A DNA stretch of 6,372 nucleotides from Actinomycetes bacterium (lineage in GTDB: Bacteria > Actinomycetota > Actinomycetes > Actinomycetales > Microbacteriaceae). Of the stretch, positions 5,006 through 6,372 are shown one piece after another. The position numbers and the translations under genes were made by a program. Below the pieces are notes generated by a model. It did not search any database, was not told where the DNA came from, and saw only the letters and a list, made by a program, of their open reading frames with translations. The first letter of the stretch is position 1. Each line of letters starts with the position of its first letter. Location: the NCBI GenBank assembly GCA_030425055.1, contig JAUHVN010000165.1:1-6372 (forward strand), written 5' to 3'.

Positions 5006-6034
5006 CTACTCGTTCTCTTCGTCGCGCTCGGGCCTCACGTAGGCGCGCCCCTCGAGCGCCGCCCGGTCGATCTCCTCCTGGTCCTCGACGTACGGGGTAC
5101 CGTGGGTGTGGAAAGTGGGCACCGTCTTCATGCCCCACGCCTGCCCCTTCGCGCGCTCGGCCTGGCTCCACTCGACGACCGGCCAGTCGGGGTCGAGGAT
5201 GAGCCGGCCCTGCGCGGTCGCGAACTCGATGCGGTTGCCGCCGGGTTCCCACACGTAGAGGAAGAAGGTCTGGTTGATGGCGTGCTTGTAGGGGCCGTAC
5301 TCGATGTAGATGCCGTTCTCGAGGCAGATGTCGGCGGCCTTGAGGATGTCCTCGCGCGAGTCGGGCGCGATCGCGAAGTGGTGGAAGCGTCCGCGCTCGC
5401 CGGTCCAGTCGTCCGAGTAGACGACGTCGTACGACTTCTGGTGGAAGCGGAACCACCACGCGCCATAGCCTCCGGCATCCAGCTTCACGCGCTCGGACTC
5501 GCGCGACTTCATGACGTCGCGCCAGAACTCGCCCGCGGCGTTCACGTCGCTCGCGAGGTAGTTGATGTGGTCCATGCGGCGCGCGTTGATGCCGCGGCCG
5601 GGGTAGGCCGATGCCTGGTTCTTCAGCGCCGGGCGGTCCTCGGCGTCGGGCACGTAGTGCTCGGTGTCGTAGTACAGCGCCATGAGGTGCCCGTCCGGGT
5701 CTTCGAACTCGTACGAACGCCCGACGCCCACCTCCGGCTCGCGCCACCCGTGGCCGAGGCCCGTGGCTTCGACGGCGGCCACGCGCCGCTGCAGCGCCTC
5801 TTCGCTCGTCGTGCGGTACAGCGTTCGACCCACGCCGTTGGTGTCGGATGCCGTGAGCTTGAGCGTGTAGAGCTGGTACTCGTCCCAGCACCGCAGGTAG
5901 GCCGAGTCGCCGATCCGCTCGACCTCGCGCATCGCGCAGATGTCGCGGAAGAAGTGCAGACTCTCCTCGAACTTCGGGGTGAACAGCTCGATGCCGCCCA
6001 GGTGGGCGAGGTCGAAGTTCTCGAACGTGGCCAT
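5006..6034 (-). CDS. Type I (VOC superfamily) extradiol ring-cleavage dioxygenase, substrate probably protocatechuate- or gallate-like
   Basis: The 342-residue protein has the two-domain VOC layout of catechol 2,3-dioxygenase and homoprotocatechuate 2,3-dioxygenase. The N-terminal domain is at about 5-125 (LAHLGGIELFTP to FEDPDGHLMALYYD) and the catalytic domain at about 150-275. The Fe ligands are H156 (MDHINYL), H219 (RFHHFAI) and E270 (GGNRIEFAT). Spacing and context place H251 and Y260 at the second-sphere His and Tyr of the family (HAINQTFFLY). The usual acid-base His of the HDxA motif aligns with Y202 (KSYDVVYS). A C-terminal tail (about 285-342) contains AWGMKTVPTFHTHGTP, as in longer family members. 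It should open a catechol ring next to a hydroxyl using O2 and Fe(II), or possibly Mn(II). The substrate is inferred from the flanking 4-oxalomesaconate enzymes, not from sequence; homoprotocatechuate or plain catechol remain possible. ATG 6034 has a strong GAGGAGGA site six to seven bases upstream. Confidence 0.9.
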   Translation of the reverse strand: MATFENFDLAHLGGIELFTPKFEESLHFFRDICAMREVERIGDSAYLRCWDEYQLYTLKLTASDTNGVGRTLYRTTSEEALQRRVAAVEATGLGHGWREPEVGVGRSYEFEDPDGHLMALYYDTEHYVPDAEDRPALKNQASAYPGRGINARRMDHINYLASDVNAAGEFWRDVMKSRESERVKLDAGGYGAWWFRFHQKSYDVVYSDDWTGERGRFHHFAIAPDSREDILKAADICLENGIYIEYGPYKHAINQTFFLYVWEPGGNRIEFATAQGRLILDPDWPVVEWSQAERAKGQAWGMKTVPTFHTHGTPYVEDQEEIDRAALEGRAYVRPERDEENE

Positions 6035-6040
6035 GTCGGA

Positions 6041-6048
6041 TCCTCCTC
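6041..6048 (-). promoter_or_regulatory. Strong ribosome binding site of the dioxygenase gene
   Basis: On the - strand the bases read GAGGAGGA, and the GGAGGA core ends six bases before ATG 6034. It is the best Shine-Dalgarno sequence in the window. It sits in the 28-base gap after the tautomerase stop, so the dioxygenase is likely translated at a high rate from the shared mRNA. Confidence 0.8.
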
Positions 6049-6062
6049 GATGGACGGTGGAC

Positions 6063-6372
6063 TCACAGGCGGGGTCGCGCGAAGACGACCCCGTCGAAGA
6101 TCTTGCGGGCGGTGCGCTCCGACGTCGACGTCGCGCGCCAGACGCCGTCGTCGTCCGCGGCCACCTGCACGCGTGCGGGAAACGTTCCCGAGGGGTGCTC
6201 GATGCCGTAGACGTCGGATGCCGGCGGTCGGGCGATCTCGTTGCCGACGGCTCCCGGCACGCTGACGCCCGCCGCGACCGATGCCGCCATCAGCACGCCG
6301 ATCGACGTGTGCACGCGGGTGGGGATGAACGCGCGCGTGCTGACGACGCCGCCGTTGCGCGCGGGAGAGAGC
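6063..6372 (-). CDS. ligU: PrpF-family 4-oxalomesaconate tautomerase (LigU/GalD-like), C-terminal part
   Basis: About 103 C-terminal residues of a protein whose start lies beyond the right edge; the family is usually about 350-380 residues. Reading in from the edge, the visible part has VVSTRAFIPTRVHTSIGVLMAASVA, then IEHPSGTFPARVQVA, and finally ERTARKIFDGVVFAR before the stop. The R-x-FIP-x-R-x-H-x-SIGVL pattern, the HPSG motif and the closing RTARK(I/L)xxG motif are marks of PrpF isomerases and especially of 4-oxalomesaconate tautomerases. LigU shifts the double bond of 4-oxalomesaconate to give the substrate that LigJ hydrates; GalD does the related keto/enol step in gallate degradation. 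The catalytic residues of the N-terminal half cannot be seen. The gene is 28 bases upstream of the dioxygenase gene and surely in the same operon. A methylaconitate-type PrpF role (2-methylcitrate cycle) is less likely given the LigJ neighbour. Confidence 0.8.
   Translation of the reverse strand, partial: LSPARNGGVVSTRAFIPTRVHTSIGVLMAASVAAGVSVPGAVGNEIARPPASDVYGIEHPSGTFPARVQVAADDDGVWRATSTSERTARKIFDGVVFARPRL

Noticed and set aside
4766..6265. A 499-codon open frame on the + strand opposite the dioxygenase and ligJ
   Set aside because: It is antisense to two genes with clear motifs; its Val/Arg/Gly-rich, low-complexity translation is what GC-rich DNA gives when read against a coding strand, and it has no domain or convincing RBS.
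363..6290. Recurring GGATGCC/GGCATCC words, with Asp-Ala after a G often written GATGCC despite strong G/C-ending codon use
   Set aside because: The bias is soft: Ala-Ser is also written GCGTCC (for example 3726-3731 and the ligJ 3' end). It looks like a lineage-wide composition habit and not a local signal.
6063..6372. PrpF as a 2-methylaconitate isomerase of the 2-methylcitrate cycle
   Set aside because: The FIPTRVHTSIGVL and ERTARKIFDG segments and the adjacent ligJ fit 4-oxalomesaconate tautomerase better; no prpC, prpD or acnD neighbour is visible.
1..6372. Mobile element, phage or CRISPR content
   Set aside because: No transposase, integrase, terminal inverted repeats or regularly spaced repeat-spacer array is visible; the short intergenic repeats are too few and lack unique spacers of CRISPR length.

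Overview
The window is very GC-rich chromosomal DNA with strongly G/C-ending codons. Its features fit a high-GC actinobacterium, probably Microbacteriaceae (Microbacterium-like). These are a leaderless promoter with a TANNNT -10 box six bases before an ATG, GTG starts, Ala-rich Sec signal peptides, and frequent GGATGCC/GGCATCC words. The family assignment is an inference from style, not from a marker gene. No tRNA, rRNA, CRISPR array, transposase or phage gene is visible, and no gap between genes exceeds about 180 bases.

Layout from left to right. (1) The C-terminal half of an M13 (neprilysin/PepO) zinc peptidase on the + strand, cut by the left edge. (2) A + strand protein with a class A beta-lactamase-like layout in which the catalytic Ser, Lys and SDN residues are replaced while KTG remains: a probable pseudoenzyme. 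It ends in a 12-bp hairpin that contains its own stop codon. (3) A convergent gene for a small secreted protein of unknown function. (4) A 178-base divergent spacer with three copies of ACGGATACC, and a leaderless promoter driving (5) a stand-alone MetE-barrel (YxjG/methionine synthase II-like) methyltransferase. (6) A convergent spacer of 103 bases holding four copies of GTCGGAGAATC, two in each orientation and each pair 19 bases apart. (7) On the - strand, a tight operon read right to left: a PrpF-family 4-oxalomesaconate tautomerase (LigU/GalD-like, cut by the right edge), a two-domain type I (VOC) extradiol ring-cleavage dioxygenase, and LigJ (4-oxalomesaconate hydratase).

How they work together. 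The three-gene operon is the only clear system. The tautomerase and hydratase are consecutive steps after meta-cleavage of protocatechuate or gallate, leading to 4-carboxy-4-hydroxy-2-oxoadipate, which an aldolase then splits. The ring-cleavage enzyme between them belongs to the VOC superfamily, whereas the familiar protocatechuate 4,5- and gallate dioxygenases are LigAB-type. It keeps the Fe ligands and two second-sphere residues but appears to carry Tyr where catechol 2,3-dioxygenases carry a catalytic His. This is the most interesting biology here, followed by the dead beta-lactamase-fold protein and the two structured intergenic repeats.
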